A stretch of 64,000 nt of DNA from Vibrio sp. J1-1 (GTDB lineage Bacteria; Pseudomonadota; Gammaproteobacteria; Enterobacterales; Vibrionaceae): contig NZ_JAKKCM010000003.1 in NCBI RefSeq assembly GCF_021728395.1, positions 248,001-312,000 on the forward strand, read 5' to 3'. A program made the position numbers and the translations under genes. This document shows, in pieces, positions 37,963 to 50,260 of the stretch (within the stretch, counting starts at the first letter, position 1; every line of letters starts with the position of its first letter). The notes under the pieces are model-generated. The model worked only from the letters and a program-made list of their open reading frames with translations. It was not told the origin of the DNA and did no database searches.

Positions 37963-38907
37963 TTACTCTTCGTCACGAAAAACCACCAAGCGCTTTGGTG
38001 CTATTTTTCCGTCGTTGTTCATCTCGCCAACACCAATAAATAAGCGCTCATCCCCCATCGTAAGGCGAAGAGAGCCTTCGGTAGGAGCACCACTCACTTG
38101 AACTGGTTGACCATGTTGAACCATGTCCGCAAGCTCTGGTATCAAGTTCACTTCAGGTAAGTCTTCTACCGCAGTGTCCATTGGCATTAGCAGCGGATCC
38201 AAAAGTTCACGCGGCGCAACCTCTTGACGATGTGCTTGCTCTAGTAACTCGTTAAGTTGCTCAAGCGTAACCATCTTTTCGTATGGGTACTTAGCCACGC
38301 CGGTACGACGAAGCATTGTGACGTGAGCACCACAGCCTAGCATTTCTCCAAGGTCATCGACGATAGTGCGAATGTATGTACCTTTTGAACAGTGTACTTC
38401 CATCTCGACTTCAGCACCTTCAAAACGATGAAGGATTATTTCGTAGACCGTAATTTTACGAGATTCACGTGGAACTTCGATTCCCTTACGCGCATACTCA
38501 TACAACGGTTTACCTTGGTATTTCAACGCCGAAAACATTGAAGGTACTTGATCCGATTCACCGCGGAATTGATCGATGCACGCTTCTAGCTTCTCAAGAT
38601 CCACATCGACCGGACGAGTTTCGACAACTTCACCATCAGAGTCTGATGTATTCGTACGCTCACCCAGTTTCGCAATCACTCGGTAGCGCTTGTCTGAATC
38701 CAATAGGAACTGAGAAAACTTTGTCGCCTCTCCTAAACAGATCGGCAACATGCCCGTCGCTAGAGGATCCAATGCACCCGTATGACCCGCTTTTTCAGCA
38801 AAGTAAATTCGCTTAACTTTTTGCAACGCATCATTAGATGAGATACCTGTCGGTTTATCTAACAGGATAACGCCATTGATTGGACGACCTTTACGACGAC
38901 GAGCCAT
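37963..38907 (-). CDS. truB: tRNA pseudouridine-55 synthase TruB
   Basis: Makes pseudouridine 55 in the T-loop of tRNAs. The 314 residues include [14 protein letters not shown], the catalytic-aspartate motif [12 protein letters not shown], and a C-terminal PUA-like domain. Its start overlaps the last base of rbfA's stop codon (ATG/TAA type overlap at 38907), tight translational coupling within the nusA-infB operon. Confidence 0.97.
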   Translation of the reverse strand: MARRRKGRPINGVILLDKPTGISSNDALQKVKRIYFAEKAGHTGALDPLATGMLPICLGEATKFSQFLLDSDKRYRVIAKLGERTNTSDSDGEVVETRPVDVDLEKLEACIDQFRGESDQVPSMFSALKYQGKPLYEYARKGIEVPRESRKITVYEIILHRFEGAEVEMEVHCSKGTYIRTIVDDLGEMLGCGAHVTMLRRTGVAKYPYEKMVTLEQLNELLEQAHRQEVAPRELLDPLLMPMDTAVEDLPEVNLIPELADMVQHGQPVQVSGAPTEGSLRLTMGDERLFIGVGEMNNDGKIAPKRLVVFRDEE

Positions 38908-39302
38908 TATTCTTCGTCCTCACGACCAGAATCTTTTTGCTTTTGCTTATCAGCACTAACAACTTCAGACACAAGGTTAGACATTCGCATACCTTCAACC
39001 AGTGTGTTGTCATATTGGAAACGAATTTCTGGAGTAAGGCGTAGACGAATACGCTTACCTAGCATCATACGAATATGCACTTCATGTTCACGTAGCGCTG
39101 CTAGACATGATTCTGGTGTTTGCTCACCTACACATAAAAAAGTAACAAATACTTTTGCATAAGCAAGGTCACGAGACACTTCAACGTCTGAAATAGTAAC
39201 CATACCCAAACGTGAGTCACGCACTTCACGTTGAAGGATCATGGCCAATTCTTTTTGCAGCTGCTGTGCAACTCGCTGCGTGCGGCTAAATTCTTTTGAC
39301 AT
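38907..39302 (-). CDS. rbfA: Ribosome-binding factor A
   Basis: KH-fold factor for late 30S maturation and cold adaptation. The 131 residues match the family ([50 protein letters not shown]) and end in a charged tail. It is followed by truB with a one-base overlap and preceded by a 114-base gap with a strong hairpin after infB. Confidence 0.96.
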   Translation of the reverse strand: MSKEFSRTQRVAQQLQKELAMILQREVRDSRLGMVTISDVEVSRDLAYAKVFVTFLCVGEQTPESCLAALREHEVHIRMMLGKRIRLRLTPEIRFQYDNTLVEGMRMSNLVSEVVSADKQKQKDSGREDEE

Positions 39303-39327
39303 ATCTTTTCTCTTATATAGAAAGAAT

Positions 39328-39353
39328 GGGGGGTTGGTCTAAGCCAGCCCCCC
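39328..39353 (-). other. Strong hairpin between infB and rbfA
   Basis: A 10-bp stem GGGGGGTTGG / CCAGCCCCCC (one G-U) with 6-base loop and no proper U-tract. It could be an RNA-processing or stabilising element, or a weak terminator, within the operon. Confidence 0.5.
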
Positions 39354-39416
39354 ATGGTGTATTCAACAACCAATTACTACTTATCTATCAAAGACAATAT
39401 GAGTAATCTTAGTCAA

Positions 39417-42134
39417 TTAGTCTAGAGTACGTTTGATTTCAACGATTTCGAATACTTCGATTTGGTCGCCAACGCGAACATCGTTGTAGTTCTTAACGCC
39501 GATACCACACTCGTAACCATTCTTAACTTCTTGAACATCATCTTTAAAGCGACGTAGTGACTCTAGTTCACCTTCGTAAATAACAACGTTATCACGTAGA
39601 ACGCGGATTGGGTTGTTACGCTTAATTAGACCTTCAGTAACCATACAGCCGGCAATCGCGCCCAGTTTCGGTGACTTAAATACGTCACGAACTTCAGCAA
39701 GACCAATGATCTCTTGCTTGAATTCTGGAGCTAGCATACCGCCCATCGCCTGTTTCACTTCATCAATCAATTGGTAAATGATTGAGTAGTAACGTAGGTC
39801 AACAGCTGCTGCTTCAACTGCACGACGAGCAGATGCATCCGCACGTACGTTAAAGCCAAGGATGATTGCGTTAGAAGCTTCTGCAAGTACAACGTCAGTC
39901 TCAGTGATACCGCCAACGCCTGAACCAACGATGTTGACTTTAACTTCGTCAGTCGACAGTTTCACTAGAGAGTCTGCGATAGCTTCAACAGAACCTTGTA
40001 CGTCAGCCTTAAGAACAACGTTCAGTTCAGCAACTTCACCAGCCGTCATGTTAGCGAACATGTTCTCTAGTTTAGATTTCTGCTGACGAGCAAGTTTCAC
40101 TTCGCGGAACTTACCTGCACGGTAGTTTGCAACTTCACGCGCTTTACGCTCGTCACGAACTACTGTTGCTTCGTCACCTGAAGCTGGTACACCAGAAAGA
40201 CCCAAGATCTCTACAGGAATTGACGGCCCTGCTTCTGTGATTTCCTGGCCAACTTCATCACGCATTGCACGAACACGGCCGTACTCTTGACCACACAGAA
40301 CGATATCGCCTTTGTATAGCGTACCAGACTGAACAAGAACGGTTGCAACTGGACCACGGCCTTTATCTAGTCGAGATTCAACAACAACACCAGATGCCAT
40401 GCCTTCTTTAACTGCTGTAAGTTCTAGAACTTCAGATTGTAGAAGGATTGACTCTAGAAGTGCGTCAATGTTAGTACCTTGTTTCGCAGAGATGTGAACG
40501 AAAATGTTCTCACCGCCCCACTCTTCAGGGATAACATCGTACTGCGCCAGTTCGTTCTTAACGTTGTCTGGGTTAGCACCTTCTTTGTCGATCTTGTTCA
40601 CTGCAATAATCAGAGGTACACCCGCCGCTTTCGCGTGCTGGATAGCTTCAACCGTTTGTGGCATTACACCATCATCTGCTGCAACAACTAGAACAACGAT
40701 ATCTGTCGCTTGAGCACCACGTGCACGCATAGCCGTAAACGCCGCGTGTCCAGGAGTATCAAGGAACGTGATCATGCCGTTTTCAGTTTCTACGTGGTAT
40801 GCACCGATGTGCTGAGTAATACCACCCGCTTCGCCAGAAGCAACGTGTGTACGACGGATGTAGTCCAGTGTTGATGTCTTACCGTGGTCAACGTGACCCA
40901 TGATAGTTACAACTGGAGCACGAGGAACCGCTTCGGCATTCGTGTCACGATCTGACAGTATTGCTTCTTCCAGTTCGTTCTCTTTGCGAAGAACAACCTT
41001 ATGACCCATTTCTTCAGCAACAAGTTGTGCTGTTTCTTGGTCAATAACTTGGTTAATGGTCGCCATAGCGCCCATCTTCATCATCACTTTGATAACTTCT
41101 GTCGCTTTAACCGACATCTTGTTAGCAAGTTCTGAAAGAACGATTGTCTCGCCAATTACAACATCTTGCTTAGCAACCGTTGCTGACTTATCGAAGCCAT
41201 GTTGCATTGATGTTGGCTTAGCCAGTTTGCCCTTACGGCCGCCTTTACCGCCACGCTGGCCACGGCTACCGTTACGTGCTTGATCATCTTTGTTAGAAGG
41301 TTTTTTCTTCTTCTTATTACGACGACCACCTTCTACTTTGCGATCTGCTTCATCTTCGGCTTCACGTGCGTATTGTGAAGTCGTTACATGGTAATCTGTA
41401 TCTTCCATATCACCCTTTTTCTCTTCTGCAGCAGACCAACGCTCTTTATTCTTTTCAGCCAATTCGCGAGCTTCTTCAAGCTTGCGCTGACTTTCCTCTT
41501 CAGCCTTACGCTTAGCTTCTTCTTCCTGACGGCGTTTAAGCTCGTCGGCCTCTTTTCGCGCTGCTTCTTGCTTAATTTTGTCTTCAGCACCACGTTTCGC
41601 TTTTTCGTCAGCTCCACGTTGTGCATTCGTATCAACGTCTCGTTTCGCTTTTTCTTCAGCTTCACGTTTCGCTTTTTCTTCAGCTTCACGTTTTGCAGCT
41701 TCTTCAGCTTCACGTTTTGCAGCTTCTTCAGCTTCACGCTTTGCGGCTTCTTCAGCTGCGCGTTTTGCTGCTTCTTCTGCTTCACGTTTTGCTGCTTCTT
41801 CAGCTTCACGTTTCGCTTCATCTTCAATTGTGCTGCGCTTCACGTATGTACGTTTTTTGCGCACCTCAACCTGAACATTCTTACTCTTACCACCACCCGC
41901 GTTCACACTAAGTGTACTACGAGTTTTACGCTGTAGCGTAAGGCGTGTCGGCTCTGAATCGCCAGATTTATCACCGTGTTCTTTTTTTAGATGAGAGAGA
42001 AGCTGCTGCTTCTCTTCATCAGTAACATTGTCAGAGCTCGCCTTTTTAATGCCAGCGTCAGCAAGTTGTTCAATCAAGCGGTCGACTGGCGTACCAATCT
42101 CATCACTCAGTGCTTTAACTGTTAATTGTGTCAT
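39417..42134 (-). CDS. infB: Translation initiation factor IF-2
   Basis: GTPase that places initiator tRNA on the 30S subunit. The 905-residue product is taken from [14 protein letters not shown], which has a near-perfect AGGAGG site. The longer frame to 42176 is not needed. The N-terminal IF2 domain is followed by a highly repetitive charged segment (about 100-260) built from the 8-residue unit REAEEAAK. The G domain has [17 protein letters not shown] and NKID, and the C-terminal fMet-tRNA-binding domain ends the protein. E. coli makes shorter IF2 forms from internal starts. I did not find clear equivalents. Confidence 0.97.
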   Translation of the reverse strand: MTQLTVKALSDEIGTPVDRLIEQLADAGIKKASSDNVTDEEKQQLLSHLKKEHGDKSGDSEPTRLTLQRKTRSTLSVNAGGGKSKNVQVEVRKKRTYVKRSTIEDEAKREAEEAAKREAEEAAKRAAEEAAKREAEEAAKREAEEAAKREAEEKAKREAEEKAKRDVDTNAQRGADEKAKRGAEDKIKQEAARKEADELKRRQEEEAKRKAEEESQRKLEEARELAEKNKERWSAAEEKKGDMEDTDYHVTTSQYAREAEDEADRKVEGGRRNKKKKKPSNKDDQARNGSRGQRGGKGGRKGKLAKPTSMQHGFDKSATVAKQDVVIGETIVLSELANKMSVKATEVIKVMMKMGAMATINQVIDQETAQLVAEEMGHKVVLRKENELEEAILSDRDTNAEAVPRAPVVTIMGHVDHGKTSTLDYIRRTHVASGEAGGITQHIGAYHVETENGMITFLDTPGHAAFTAMRARGAQATDIVVLVVAADDGVMPQTVEAIQHAKAAGVPLIIAVNKIDKEGANPDNVKNELAQYDVIPEEWGGENIFVHISAKQGTNIDALLESILLQSEVLELTAVKEGMASGVVVESRLDKGRGPVATVLVQSGTLYKGDIVLCGQEYGRVRAMRDEVGQEITEAGPSIPVEILGLSGVPASGDEATVVRDERKAREVANYRAGKFREVKLARQQKSKLENMFANMTAGEVAELNVVLKADVQGSVEAIADSLVKLSTDEVKVNIVGSGVGGITETDVVLAEASNAIILGFNVRADASARRAVEAAAVDLRYYSIIYQLIDEVKQAMGGMLAPEFKQEIIGLAEVRDVFKSPKLGAIAGCMVTEGLIKRNNPIRVLRDNVVIYEGELESLRRFKDDVQEVKNGYECGIGVKNYNDVRVGDQIEVFEIVEIKRTLD

Positions 42135-42154
42135 GCCGCTTCCTCCTTGCTGAA

Positions 42155-43642
42155 TTATGCTTCTTCGCCGAACCAACAGATGTTACGTGCGGCCATAATT
42201 AGCTCACCTGCACGCTCTTCGGTCAGGCCTTCAATACCTTCTAAATCGTCAATGCCTTGGTCAGCTAGGTCTTCCAGTGTTGCTACACCTTTTGCTGCCA
42301 ATTTGAATGCCATTTCACGCTCAAGACCTTCAAGTCCTAATAGATCTTCTGCTGGCTCCAGGCCTTCAAACGACTCTTCTTGCGCTAATGCAATTGTGGT
42401 TAATGCATCTTTCGCACGACCACGTAGCTCTTCGATTAGCTCTTCATTTAAGCCATCGACTTCAAGTAGTTCGTTAACTGGTACGTAAGCAACTTCTTCT
42501 AATGTTGAGAAACCTTCTTCAACAAGTAGTTGTGCGAAGTCCTCTTCAATATCAAGGTACTTCATGAAGTTTTCAATAGACGCTTGTGATTCTTCAGCGT
42601 GTTTCTTCTGAAGATCTGCCACTGTCATTACGTTCAGCTCCCAACCAGTCAGTTGGGACGCAAGACGAACGTTTTGGCCATTACGACCAATAGCTTGCGC
42701 TAGGTTATCTGCTTCAACTGCGATATCCATTGCGTGTGCATCTTCATCAACGATGATAGACGCTACGTCAGCAGGCGCCATTGCATTGATTACGAATTGA
42801 GCTGGGTTATCGTCCCAAAGCACGATGTCAATACGCTCACCGCCAAGTTCACCAGACACTGCTTGTACACGTGCACCACGCATACCAACACACGCACCAA
42901 CAGGGTCAATACGCTTGTCGTTCGTTTTCACTGCGATCTTCGCACGAGAACCAGGATCACGTGCAGCGCCTTTAAGCTCGATGATGTCTTCCGCGATTTC
43001 AGGTACTTCAACACGGAACAGCTCTGCTAGCATTTCAGGCTTAGAACGAGTGATGAACAGTTGGAAACCACGTGCTTCTGGAGCAACTTTGTACAGAAGA
43101 CCACGAACACGGTCACCTGGACGGAAGTTTTCACGAGGAAGTTGATCATCACGTAGGATTACCGCTTCTGCGTTGTTACCTAGATCAAGTACGACAGTTT
43201 CGCGGTTAACTTTCTTAACCACACCAGTGATTAGATCACCTTCATTGTCGATGAACTGCTCAACAATCTGTGCACGTTCTGCTTCGCGAACTTTTTGCAC
43301 GATAACTTGCTTCGCCGTTTGAGTCGTAATACGGTCAAACGTTACTGATTCGATCTCGTCTTCTACGTAGTCGCCTAGCTGAACTGAATCATCTTCATAT
43401 TGTGCCGCTTCTATAGAGATCTCTTTCGTTGGGTGTTCAACAGCGTCTACCACCAACCAGCGACGGTAAGTAACGAATTCACCCGTTTTACGGTCAATAG
43501 CAACACGTACGTCGATTTCGATTTCGTATTTTTTCTTTGTAGAAGTTGCTAGAGCAATCTCAAGAGCTTCAAAGATACGCTCACGAGGTACCGCTTTTTC
43601 GTTCGATACCGCTTCTGCTACCGCTAAAATTTCTTTACTCAT
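42155..43642 (-). CDS. nusA: Transcription termination/antitermination factor NusA
   Basis: RNA-polymerase-associated elongation factor, 495 residues. The N-terminal polymerase-binding domain, S1 domain ([28 protein letters not shown]), two KH domains ([39 protein letters not shown]) and the two C-terminal acidic repeats of the gammaproteobacterial form are visible. It lies 20 bases before infB and 36 after rimP. Confidence 0.98.
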   Translation of the reverse strand: MSKEILAVAEAVSNEKAVPRERIFEALEIALATSTKKKYEIEIDVRVAIDRKTGEFVTYRRWLVVDAVEHPTKEISIEAAQYEDDSVQLGDYVEDEIESVTFDRITTQTAKQVIVQKVREAERAQIVEQFIDNEGDLITGVVKKVNRETVVLDLGNNAEAVILRDDQLPRENFRPGDRVRGLLYKVAPEARGFQLFITRSKPEMLAELFRVEVPEIAEDIIELKGAARDPGSRAKIAVKTNDKRIDPVGACVGMRGARVQAVSGELGGERIDIVLWDDNPAQFVINAMAPADVASIIVDEDAHAMDIAVEADNLAQAIGRNGQNVRLASQLTGWELNVMTVADLQKKHAEESQASIENFMKYLDIEEDFAQLLVEEGFSTLEEVAYVPVNELLEVDGLNEELIEELRGRAKDALTTIALAQEESFEGLEPAEDLLGLEGLEREMAFKLAAKGVATLEDLADQGIDDLEGIEGLTEERAGELIMAARNICWFGEEA

Positions 43643-43678
43643 TGTATTTAGCCTCTAAGCTTTAACTTTTTTAGGGAA

Positions 43679-44134
43679 CTAAAATTTAGGGATCAGGTTA
43701 GCTTTTGAAATATTACTTAAAGCAAACTCTTCTTGCTGACCTTCAACAGTAACTGTCACTGTTTCGCCATCAACGCCGTGGATAATACCTTTCCACTTAC
43801 GACGGTTTGCTACAGCCATTTTCAAAACGATGCTGACCTCGTGACCAATAAATTGCTCGTAATGTGCTGCTTTGAAAAGCGGTCTTTCTAAACCTGGAGA
43901 AGACACTTCTAGGCTGTAAGCAACCGAAATTGGATCTTCAACGTCTAGTACCGCACTTACTTGGTGACTAACTTCTGCACAGTCGTCCACGTTAATGCCA
44001 TTTTCATGGTCAATATAGATGCGTAGCGTTGAGTGCGCGCCTGCACGAATGAATTCTAATCCAACCAACTCATAGCCCGACGCCTCAACAGGTGCTTCAA
44101 GCATTTCAGTAAGTTGTCTTTCTAAACCAGTCAT
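43679..44134 (-). CDS. rimP: Ribosome maturation factor RimP
   Basis: 30S assembly factor, 151 residues, first protein gene of the nusA-infB operon. [44 protein letters not shown] and [15 protein letters not shown] are the family hallmarks. Two hairpins lie between it and the upstream initiator tRNA gene. Confidence 0.96.
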   Translation of the reverse strand: MTGLERQLTEMLEAPVEASGYELVGLEFIRAGAHSTLRIYIDHENGINVDDCAEVSHQVSAVLDVEDPISVAYSLEVSSPGLERPLFKAAHYEQFIGHEVSIVLKMAVANRRKWKGIIHGVDGETVTVTVEGQQEEFALSNISKANLIPKF

Positions 44135-44150
44135 TTAAACCACTCCAGAA

Positions 44151-44176
44151 ACAAAAAAAGGGCTCAGAGCCCAATC
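44151..44176 (-). terminator. Second hairpin between tRNA-fMet and rimP
   Basis: GGGCTC / GAGCCC with a 7-base T-run on the minus strand, just 17 bases before rimP. It may attenuate read-through into rimP-nusA-infB. Confidence 0.6.
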
Positions 44177-44220
44177 AAAAAACCAAGCAGCAACCTGAGA
44201 TATTTAAAAAACTCAGATAA

Positions 44221-44247
44221 CAAAAAACCCCGATAGTCGGGGTTTTA
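44221..44247 (-). terminator. Terminator after the tRNA pair
   Basis: On the minus strand AAACCCCGA, loop CTA, TCGGGGTTTTTT. A canonical terminator about 115 bases after the initiator tRNA gene. Confidence 0.82.
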
Positions 44248-44360
44248 TGCTGCTGGACCCTGATACGTTAAGAATAGAAAAGAATGCCATTCTTAACTCG
44301 TAGTGTGGTTAGTACTACGCAAACTTGCCAACTCTCGATTTCTTATCAAAAGAAAGAGAT

Positions 44361-44437
<77 letters not shown>

Positions 44438-44493
44438 TCCGACTTGCTGAGCATTATACTCGCAAACAAGTGATTTACAAGTTTGTAAATACA

Positions 44494-44577
44494 TGGTGCC
44501 GAGAGAGGGACTCGAACCCTCACACCAAAGGCACTAGCACCTCATGCTAGCGTGTCTACCAATTTCACCATCTCGGC
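44494..44577 (-). tRNA. leuU: tRNA-Leu (anticodon GAG)
   Basis: Class II tRNA of 84 bases including encoded CCA, minus strand. The acceptor arms are GCCGAGA / TCTCGGC and the anticodon stem is CTAGC-ATGAGGT-GCTAG, giving anticodon GAG. A short variable arm is present and the T-loop is GGTTCGAGTCC. It lies 16 bases after secG, as leuU does in E. coli. Confidence 0.96.
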
Positions 44578-44593
44578 ATCAAAACCTTGCAGC

Positions 44594-44941
44594 TTATTGA
44601 GGAATTTCATCACCAGCTGGTGCTGGAACTTCACTCACTGCGTCCTTAACTTGTTCAACAACTGGTTGACCTAACGTTGGGTCTACCCATTGTGACTCAG
44701 TCTTGTGTGTAGACATGCGACCGAGTAATAAGCTAACGACAAAAAATACAGTTGCTAAAATAGCAGTTGTTCGGGTTAAGAAATTACCTGAGCCACTAGC
44801 ACCAAACACTGTGTTTGAAGCACCAGCACCGAACGAGGCTCCCATATCTGCGCCTTTACCTTGTTGAATCAACACAAGGCCAATCACACCAAGCGCCGCC
44901 AACAGGTAAATCACAAGTAGAACTGTAAACATTTTTTCCAC
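44594..44941 (-). CDS. secG: Preprotein translocase subunit SecG
   Basis: Small SecYEG channel subunit, 115 residues, with two membrane segments (about 3-24 and 54-74) and between them the conserved loop QQGKGADMGASFGAGASNTVFGASGSGNFLTR. The tail is acidic and proline-rich. It is followed directly by two tRNA genes. Confidence 0.96.
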   Translation of the reverse strand: MEKMFTVLLVIYLLAALGVIGLVLIQQGKGADMGASFGAGASNTVFGASGSGNFLTRTTAILATVFFVVSLLLGRMSTHKTESQWVDPTLGQPVVEQVKDAVSEVPAPAGDEIPQ

Positions 44942-45103
44942 CTATGTTCCAAATTGTTGAGCCAGCGCCGCCCAAAAATAATGAATCTTATTAAATGAAC
45001 AAGGCTAGCGACCTCCTAACGGGAGGCGGTGCAATACTAGCGAAAGCCATTAACGCTGACAAGGGAAAATTAGTAAAAAAACAACACCATTGAGCCGAAC
45101 GCT

Positions 45104-45134
45104 CAAAAAAAGGGCAAAAAACGCCCTTTTTTTT
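45104..45134 (-). terminator. Terminator between glmM and secG
   Basis: AAAGGGC, loop, GCCCTTT with long T-runs on both sides, about 24 bases after the glmM stop. Confidence 0.82.
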
Positions 45135-45157
45135 CATGCTATGGGTGAAGATAATAA

Positions 45158-46498
45158 TTAAAAACTTGCTTTTACCGCTTCAGCAATTTTAAGCGCTGAG
45201 CTCTGTACAAGTTCTGCATCTTCACCTTCGACCATTACGCGAATGAGTGGCTCAGTGCCTGATTTACGAAGCAACACTCGACCTTTGTCGCCTAGTTCAG
45301 CTTCCACTTCAGAGACAGAGTCCAATACTGCTTTTGCTTCTAATGGATTTGCATCGCCAGAGAAACGAACGTTTTCTAGCACTTGCGGGTACAACGTCAT
45401 TCCTTGAGAAAGATCGTACAACGACATATCACTACCGACAACCGAAGCAAGCACTTGCAATGCAGCGACAATAGCATCACCCGTTGTGACTTTATCTAAC
45501 AAGATAACGTGGCCAGAGTTTTCAGCACCGATCTTCCAACCTTTCGCAAGCAATTGTTCCATAACGTAGCGATCGCCTACCGCAGCACGAACAAATGGAA
45601 TACCTAGCTTCTTCAGGCCATTTTCCATGCCTAAGTTAGTCATCAGAGTACCAACTACACCGCCTTTTAGCTCACCGCGACGCAGAGCATCTCTGGCGAT
45701 GATGTAGGCTATCTGGTCGCCATCTACTTTATTACCCAAGTGATCAACCATGATGATACGGTCGCCATCACCATCAAACGCAAGGCCAAGGTGCGCTTGC
45801 TCTTCCACAACACGCTTTTGAAGTGCGCGTACGTCAGTCGCACCAACTTGATCGTTGATATTGGTGCCGTTAGGCTCAACGCCCATCGCAACAACTTCTG
45901 CACCCAGCTCTTTAAATACGTTAGGAGCAATGTGATAAGTTGCGCCGTGCGCGCAGTCAACCACTATTTTAAGGCTCGCTAAGCTCAGTGTTGAAGGAAA
46001 AGTACTTTTACAAAACTCAATGTATCGACCTGCCGCATCGTTTAGACGAGTTGCTTTACCCAACTCAGACGATTCGACACATTCAATCTCTTTATCCAAT
46101 TCCGCTTCGATCGCAAGTTCAATATCATCCGGCAACTTAGTGCCTTCAGAAGAGAAAAACTTGATGCCGTTGTCATAGTAAGGGTTATGAGATGCCGAGA
46201 TCACAATCCCAGCTTCTGCTCGGAATGTTTGTGTTAAGTAAGCAACTGCTGGTGTTGGCATTGGTCCAGTAAAGGTCGCTTTAAGACCCGCCGCGGCCAA
46301 ACCAGCTTCTAGCGCAGATTCCAGCATGTAGCCCGATATACGAGTATCTTTACCGATAATTACTTTTTTTGTGCCTTGTTTCGCTAATACGCGACCTGCC
46401 GCCCAGCCAAGTTTCAGTACGAAATCGGGAGTGATTGGATATTGTCCAACTTTGCCACGCACACCGTCTGTACCAAAGTAACGTCTTTTATTAGACAT
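45158..46498 (-). CDS. glmM: Phosphoglucosamine mutase GlmM
   Basis: Converts glucosamine-6-phosphate to the 1-phosphate for UDP-GlcNAc, peptidoglycan and LPS. The 446 residues contain the phosphoserine loop [13 protein letters not shown], the metal loop DGDGDR, the sugar loop GAENSGH and the phosphate loop [17 protein letters not shown]. It follows folP by 20 bases, the enteric folP-glmM pair. Confidence 0.97.
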   Translation of the reverse strand: MSNKRRYFGTDGVRGKVGQYPITPDFVLKLGWAAGRVLAKQGTKKVIIGKDTRISGYMLESALEAGLAAAGLKATFTGPMPTPAVAYLTQTFRAEAGIVISASHNPYYDNGIKFFSSEGTKLPDDIELAIEAELDKEIECVESSELGKATRLNDAAGRYIEFCKSTFPSTLSLASLKIVVDCAHGATYHIAPNVFKELGAEVVAMGVEPNGTNINDQVGATDVRALQKRVVEEQAHLGLAFDGDGDRIIMVDHLGNKVDGDQIAYIIARDALRRGELKGGVVGTLMTNLGMENGLKKLGIPFVRAAVGDRYVMEQLLAKGWKIGAENSGHVILLDKVTTGDAIVAALQVLASVVGSDMSLYDLSQGMTLYPQVLENVRFSGDANPLEAKAVLDSVSEVEAELGDKGRVLLRKSGTEPLIRVMVEGEDAELVQSSALKIAEAVKASF

Positions 46499-46518
46499 AA
46501 ACTTTCCTTTGTTATTTT

Positions 46519-47352
46519 TTAAATATTGTTCTTCGTCATCTCAACAACTTTCATCGCTTCAAGCGTTTCGTCAAAGTCGTGTACTCGAATGATCTGTGCA
46601 CCTTTCATCGCTGCGATAGTGGCACAAACGACGCTGGCATTTGTGCATTCTGCCGCAGGCTTATCCAACAGTTTAAAAATCATCGATTTGCGAGACATGC
46701 CAGCCAAGATAGGCAAGCCAAACTTGTGAAACTTCTCAAGATGAGCAAGCATATGATAATTGTGTTCTAAGGTTTTGCCAAAGCCAAAACCAGGATCGAG
46801 AATAATATTTTCTCGAGCAATACCTGCTGCTTCGCACACTGCCAAGCGTTCCACCAGAAACTGCTCCACTTCCTGCAGGAGATCATCATATTGCGGATTC
46901 TGCTGCATGGTTTTCGGCTGACCCTTCATATGCATGATGCACACCGGTACATTCGCTTGTGCAGCCACTTCCAACGCGCCCGGCTCGCTCAGAGAACGAA
47001 CATCATTGATTAGGTCTGCCCCTGCTTCCACGGACTGACGAATCACTTCAGCTTTGCTGGTATCAACTGAAATCCATATTTCTGGGTAGTGGGCCCTGAT
47101 AGCTCTGACGACAGGGATGACGCGTTCCAGTTCATTTTCCAAAGTGACTTCTGGAGCGCCAGGTCGTGTCGATTCACCGCCAACATCGATAATGCTAACC
47201 CCTGCTTTTATCATTTTATCAACGCGGGCAAGAGCTAAATCTAGTGAATTGTACTTGCCTCCATCAGAGAAAGAATCAGGTGTAACGTTGAGGATGGCCA
47301 TTACGTGTGGACGAGAAAGGTCCAGAGATTTGTTTTTTGCTTTAATAATCAT
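46519..47352 (-). CDS. folP: Dihydropteroate synthase FolP
   Basis: Joins p-aminobenzoate to dihydropterin pyrophosphate in folate synthesis; sulfonamide target. The 277 residues have [37 protein letters not shown] and GMSRKSM. Length is standard. It is separated from ftsH by a terminator hairpin but probably partly cotranscribed, as in E. coli. Confidence 0.97.
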   Translation of the reverse strand: MIIKAKNKSLDLSRPHVMAILNVTPDSFSDGGKYNSLDLALARVDKMIKAGVSIIDVGGESTRPGAPEVTLENELERVIPVVRAIRAHYPEIWISVDTSKAEVIRQSVEAGADLINDVRSLSEPGALEVAAQANVPVCIMHMKGQPKTMQQNPQYDDLLQEVEQFLVERLAVCEAAGIARENIILDPGFGFGKTLEHNYHMLAHLEKFHKFGLPILAGMSRKSMIFKLLDKPAAECTNASVVCATIAAMKGAQIIRVHDFDETLEAMKVVEMTKNNI

Positions 47353-47360
47353 AATAAATA

Positions 47361-47389
47361 CAAAAACCCCGAGCGAACTCGGGGTTTAT
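47361..47389 (-). terminator. Terminator between ftsH and folP
   Basis: On the minus strand AAACCCCGAG, short loop, CTCGGGGTTTTT; 15 bases after the ftsH stop and 9 before the folP start. Confidence 0.82.
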
Positions 47390-47404
47390 CAATATCAACA
47401 GTTG

Positions 47405-49384
47405 TTATTCAGAATCTTTCTTTTCTGGAGCGTCAGTTGAAGCCGCGTCTTCGGAAGTGGACTGCTCTGCATCTTTATCAGCATCAGCCTTTTTCTCTTC
47501 ATCTTTCGCTTCAGGCGCAGCTTGTGGTTTATCATCAACCTCAGGCTTGCTTGACAGATTGTCGCTCCAACCAGCCGGTTCACGAATTTCTGCCTTGCGC
47601 TCCATTAGGTCATCGATTTGGCGAGCATCAATGGTTTCATACTTCATTAGCGCATCTTTCATCGCATGCATGATATCCATGTTTTCTTCCAAAATCTTCT
47701 TCGCTCGGTCGTAGTTGCGGTCGATGATTTGGCGAACTTCGTCATCAATTAGCTTAGCGGTGTCATCAGACATATGTTTTGTCTGAGTCACACTACGACC
47801 TAGGAATACTTCACCTTCATCTTCTGCATACAATAAAGGACCCAATTTTTCAGAGAAACCCCATTGCGTTACCATCTTGCGAGCAATCTCTGTTGCACGT
47901 TCGATATCGTTAGAAGCACCTGTAGAGACTTTATCCGCACCGTAAATCAACTCTTCTGCAAGGCGCCCACCGTACAGACTCGAGATCATTGATTCTAAGT
48001 GCTGACGAGACATACTTACGCGATCTTGTTCTGGTAGGTACATCGTCACACCTAATGCACGACCACGAGGAATAATAGAGACCTTGTACACAGGATCATG
48101 CTCAGGAACTAAACGACCGACAATCGCGTGTCCCGCTTCGTGGTAGGCTGTTGACGCTTTCGTCTCTTCTGACATAACCATCGAGCGACGTTCTGCACCC
48201 ATCATGATTTTGTCTTTAGCCAGTTCAAACTCAACCATTGATACGTTGCGTTTGTTGCCACGAGCAGCAAATAGCGCAGCTTCGTTTACTAAGTTTGCTA
48301 AGTCAGCACCTGAGAAACCCGGCGTACCACGTGCAATTAAAGAAGGCTCTACATCGCCCGCTAGAGGCACTTTACGCATGTGGACTTTAAGAATCTGCTC
48401 ACGACCACGGACGTCTGGTAGACCAACCACGACTTGGCGGTCAAAACGACCAGGACGCAACAATGCAGGGTCAAGCACATCCGGACGGTTAGTCGCTGCA
48501 ATAACGATAATACCTTCGTTACCTTCGAAACCATCCATTTCAACCAGCATTTGGTTCAGTGTTTGCTCACGCTCATCGTGACCACCACCTACACCAGCAC
48601 CACGCTGGCGACCAACCGCATCAATCTCATCGATAAAAATGATACAAGGTGCCGCTTTCTTCGCTTGCTCAAACATGTCACGCACACGAGATGCACCCAC
48701 ACCTACAAACATTTCTACGAAGTCAGAACCAGAAATAGTAAAGAACGGTACTTTTGCTTCACCGGCAATCGCCTTCGCAAGCAATGTCTTACCTGTACCT
48801 GGAGGCCCCACCATTAGAACACCAGTCGGGATTTTACCGCCCAGCTTCTGGAAACGGCTTGGATCACGTAGGTAATCGACCAGCTCTTTTACGTCTTCTT
48901 TTGCTTCGTCACAGCCAGCAACATCAGCAAACGTAGTTTTGATTTGATCTTCGCTCATCATTCGAGCTTTGCTCTTACCGAAAGACATGGCGCCTTTACC
49001 GCCACCGCCTTGCATTTGACGCATGAAGAATATCCATACACCAATCAGTAAGATCATTGGGAACCAAGAAATGAAAATTGTACCTAGCAAGCTTTGCTCT
49101 TCAGGAGGCGTACCTTGCACTTTCACATTTTGATTAATTAGGTCATCCAGAAGCTTTTGGTCGTACACAGGCATATACGTAACCATTTTGGCACCGCCGC
49201 CACGACGAACGAAGCTAATCTCACCGTCTTTAAATGTTGCTTCTTGAATCTGGCCTTGGCCAACTTCCTGTACAAACGTGGTGTAATCCACGGTTCTGCC
49301 ATTACTTTCTCCAGGGCCAAAGCTCTGGAATACCGACATCAATACGACAGCGATAACAAGCCACAGAATTAAATTTTTTGCCAT
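47405..49384 (-). CDS. ftsH: ATP-dependent zinc metalloprotease FtsH
   Basis: Membrane-anchored AAA protease that degrades LpxC, sigma-32 and misfolded membrane proteins in E. coli. The 659 residues begin [19 protein letters not shown] (21 residues inside the longest frame, which starts without homology). Two membrane segments flank a periplasmic domain. Walker A is GPPGTGKT, Walker [18 protein letters not shown], and the zinc site HEAGH. The Lys/Asp/Glu-rich tail is long. It lies downstream of rlmE, the enteric order. Confidence 0.97.
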   Translation of the reverse strand: MAKNLILWLVIAVVLMSVFQSFGPGESNGRTVDYTTFVQEVGQGQIQEATFKDGEISFVRRGGGAKMVTYMPVYDQKLLDDLINQNVKVQGTPPEEQSLLGTIFISWFPMILLIGVWIFFMRQMQGGGGKGAMSFGKSKARMMSEDQIKTTFADVAGCDEAKEDVKELVDYLRDPSRFQKLGGKIPTGVLMVGPPGTGKTLLAKAIAGEAKVPFFTISGSDFVEMFVGVGASRVRDMFEQAKKAAPCIIFIDEIDAVGRQRGAGVGGGHDEREQTLNQMLVEMDGFEGNEGIIVIAATNRPDVLDPALLRPGRFDRQVVVGLPDVRGREQILKVHMRKVPLAGDVEPSLIARGTPGFSGADLANLVNEAALFAARGNKRNVSMVEFELAKDKIMMGAERRSMVMSEETKASTAYHEAGHAIVGRLVPEHDPVYKVSIIPRGRALGVTMYLPEQDRVSMSRQHLESMISSLYGGRLAEELIYGADKVSTGASNDIERATEIARKMVTQWGFSEKLGPLLYAEDEGEVFLGRSVTQTKHMSDDTAKLIDDEVRQIIDRNYDRAKKILEENMDIMHAMKDALMKYETIDARQIDDLMERKAEIREPAGWSDNLSSKPEVDDKPQAAPEAKDEEKKADADKDAEQSTSEDAASTDAPEKKDSE

Positions 49385-49492
49385 GTCACTCAAGGTGTAA
49401 GCCTCTCGATAACTAATTGTAATTAAAGGTAGGGTACTACAGTTCATTCACTGTAGCCATAGTGTTAACACGCTCTTAATAGAGCAAAATGG

Positions 49493-50122
49493 TTAACCTT
49501 TGTAACCAGTGGCTACTACAAAGACCTCTCGAGAGCGAGCTCGCGAGGAGTCTGGTTTCCTGACTTTTACGACTTTAAACATGTCTCGGACTTCTTTCAC
49601 GTACTGATCGAAGCCTTCACCCTGGAAAACTTTTACAACAAAGCTACCATTAGGCGCTAGAACTTGTCGACACATATCTAAGGCCAATTCAACTAAATAC
49701 ATAGCTCTAGGTTGATCGACAGAGTTATTACCAGCAATATTAGGTGCCATATCAGACATTACTACGTCCACCATTGATGGCTGGATTTTTTCTAACAAAG
49801 CTTCTAATACCGCATCGTCACGAAAGTCACCTTGTAAAAAGCTTACACCAGCAATCGGATCCATTGGTAACAAATCACACGCAATAATTTGCCCACTATC
49901 TCCTACTATTTTAGCAGCATACTGGGACCAACCACCTGGAGCTGCACCCAAATCGACCACAGTCATACCTGGTTTTAACAGCTTATCTTTGGTTTGTATT
50001 TCATCAATCTTGAAATAAGCACGTGAACGGTAACCTTTTTTACGAGCTTCGTTCGCGTATTTATCATCAAAGTGTTCTTTCAACCAACGACCAGAACTCG
50101 CCGAATGTTTTTGTTTACTCAT
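49493..50122 (-). CDS. rlmE: 23S rRNA 2'-O-methyltransferase RlmE (RrmJ/FtsJ)
   Basis: Methylates U2552 of 23S rRNA. The 209-residue product is taken from [10 protein letters not shown], with AGGA seven bases upstream; a frame starting at 50143 adds seven unlike residues. SAM-binding motif [15 protein letters not shown] and the K-D-K-E catalytic residues ([25 protein letters not shown]) are present. It is divergent from yhbY, as in E. coli. Confidence 0.96.
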   Translation of the reverse strand: MSKQKHSASSGRWLKEHFDDKYANEARKKGYRSRAYFKIDEIQTKDKLLKPGMTVVDLGAAPGGWSQYAAKIVGDSGQIIACDLLPMDPIAGVSFLQGDFRDDAVLEALLEKIQPSMVDVVMSDMAPNIAGNNSVDQPRAMYLVELALDMCRQVLAPNGSFVVKVFQGEGFDQYVKEVRDMFKVVKVRKPDSSRARSREVFVVATGYKG

Positions 50123-50260
50123 TTTAATCCTAACAAGGCACAAATAGGAGCTATTGTTTTAATAGGCGCAACCTATTACTCAATAAATTATAGTCTTCAG
50201 CAATAGATGGCGTTAAAATAGCTTTTTTCAACCCTTATTTTAAAGAAAATTGGCCGCGTA

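Noticed and set aside
41388-41936. Long plus-strand frame, Phe/Ser/Leu-rich, opposite the infB linker
   Set aside because: It is an artefact of the REAEEAAK repeat on the other strand; three frames stay open there because the repeat lacks stops.
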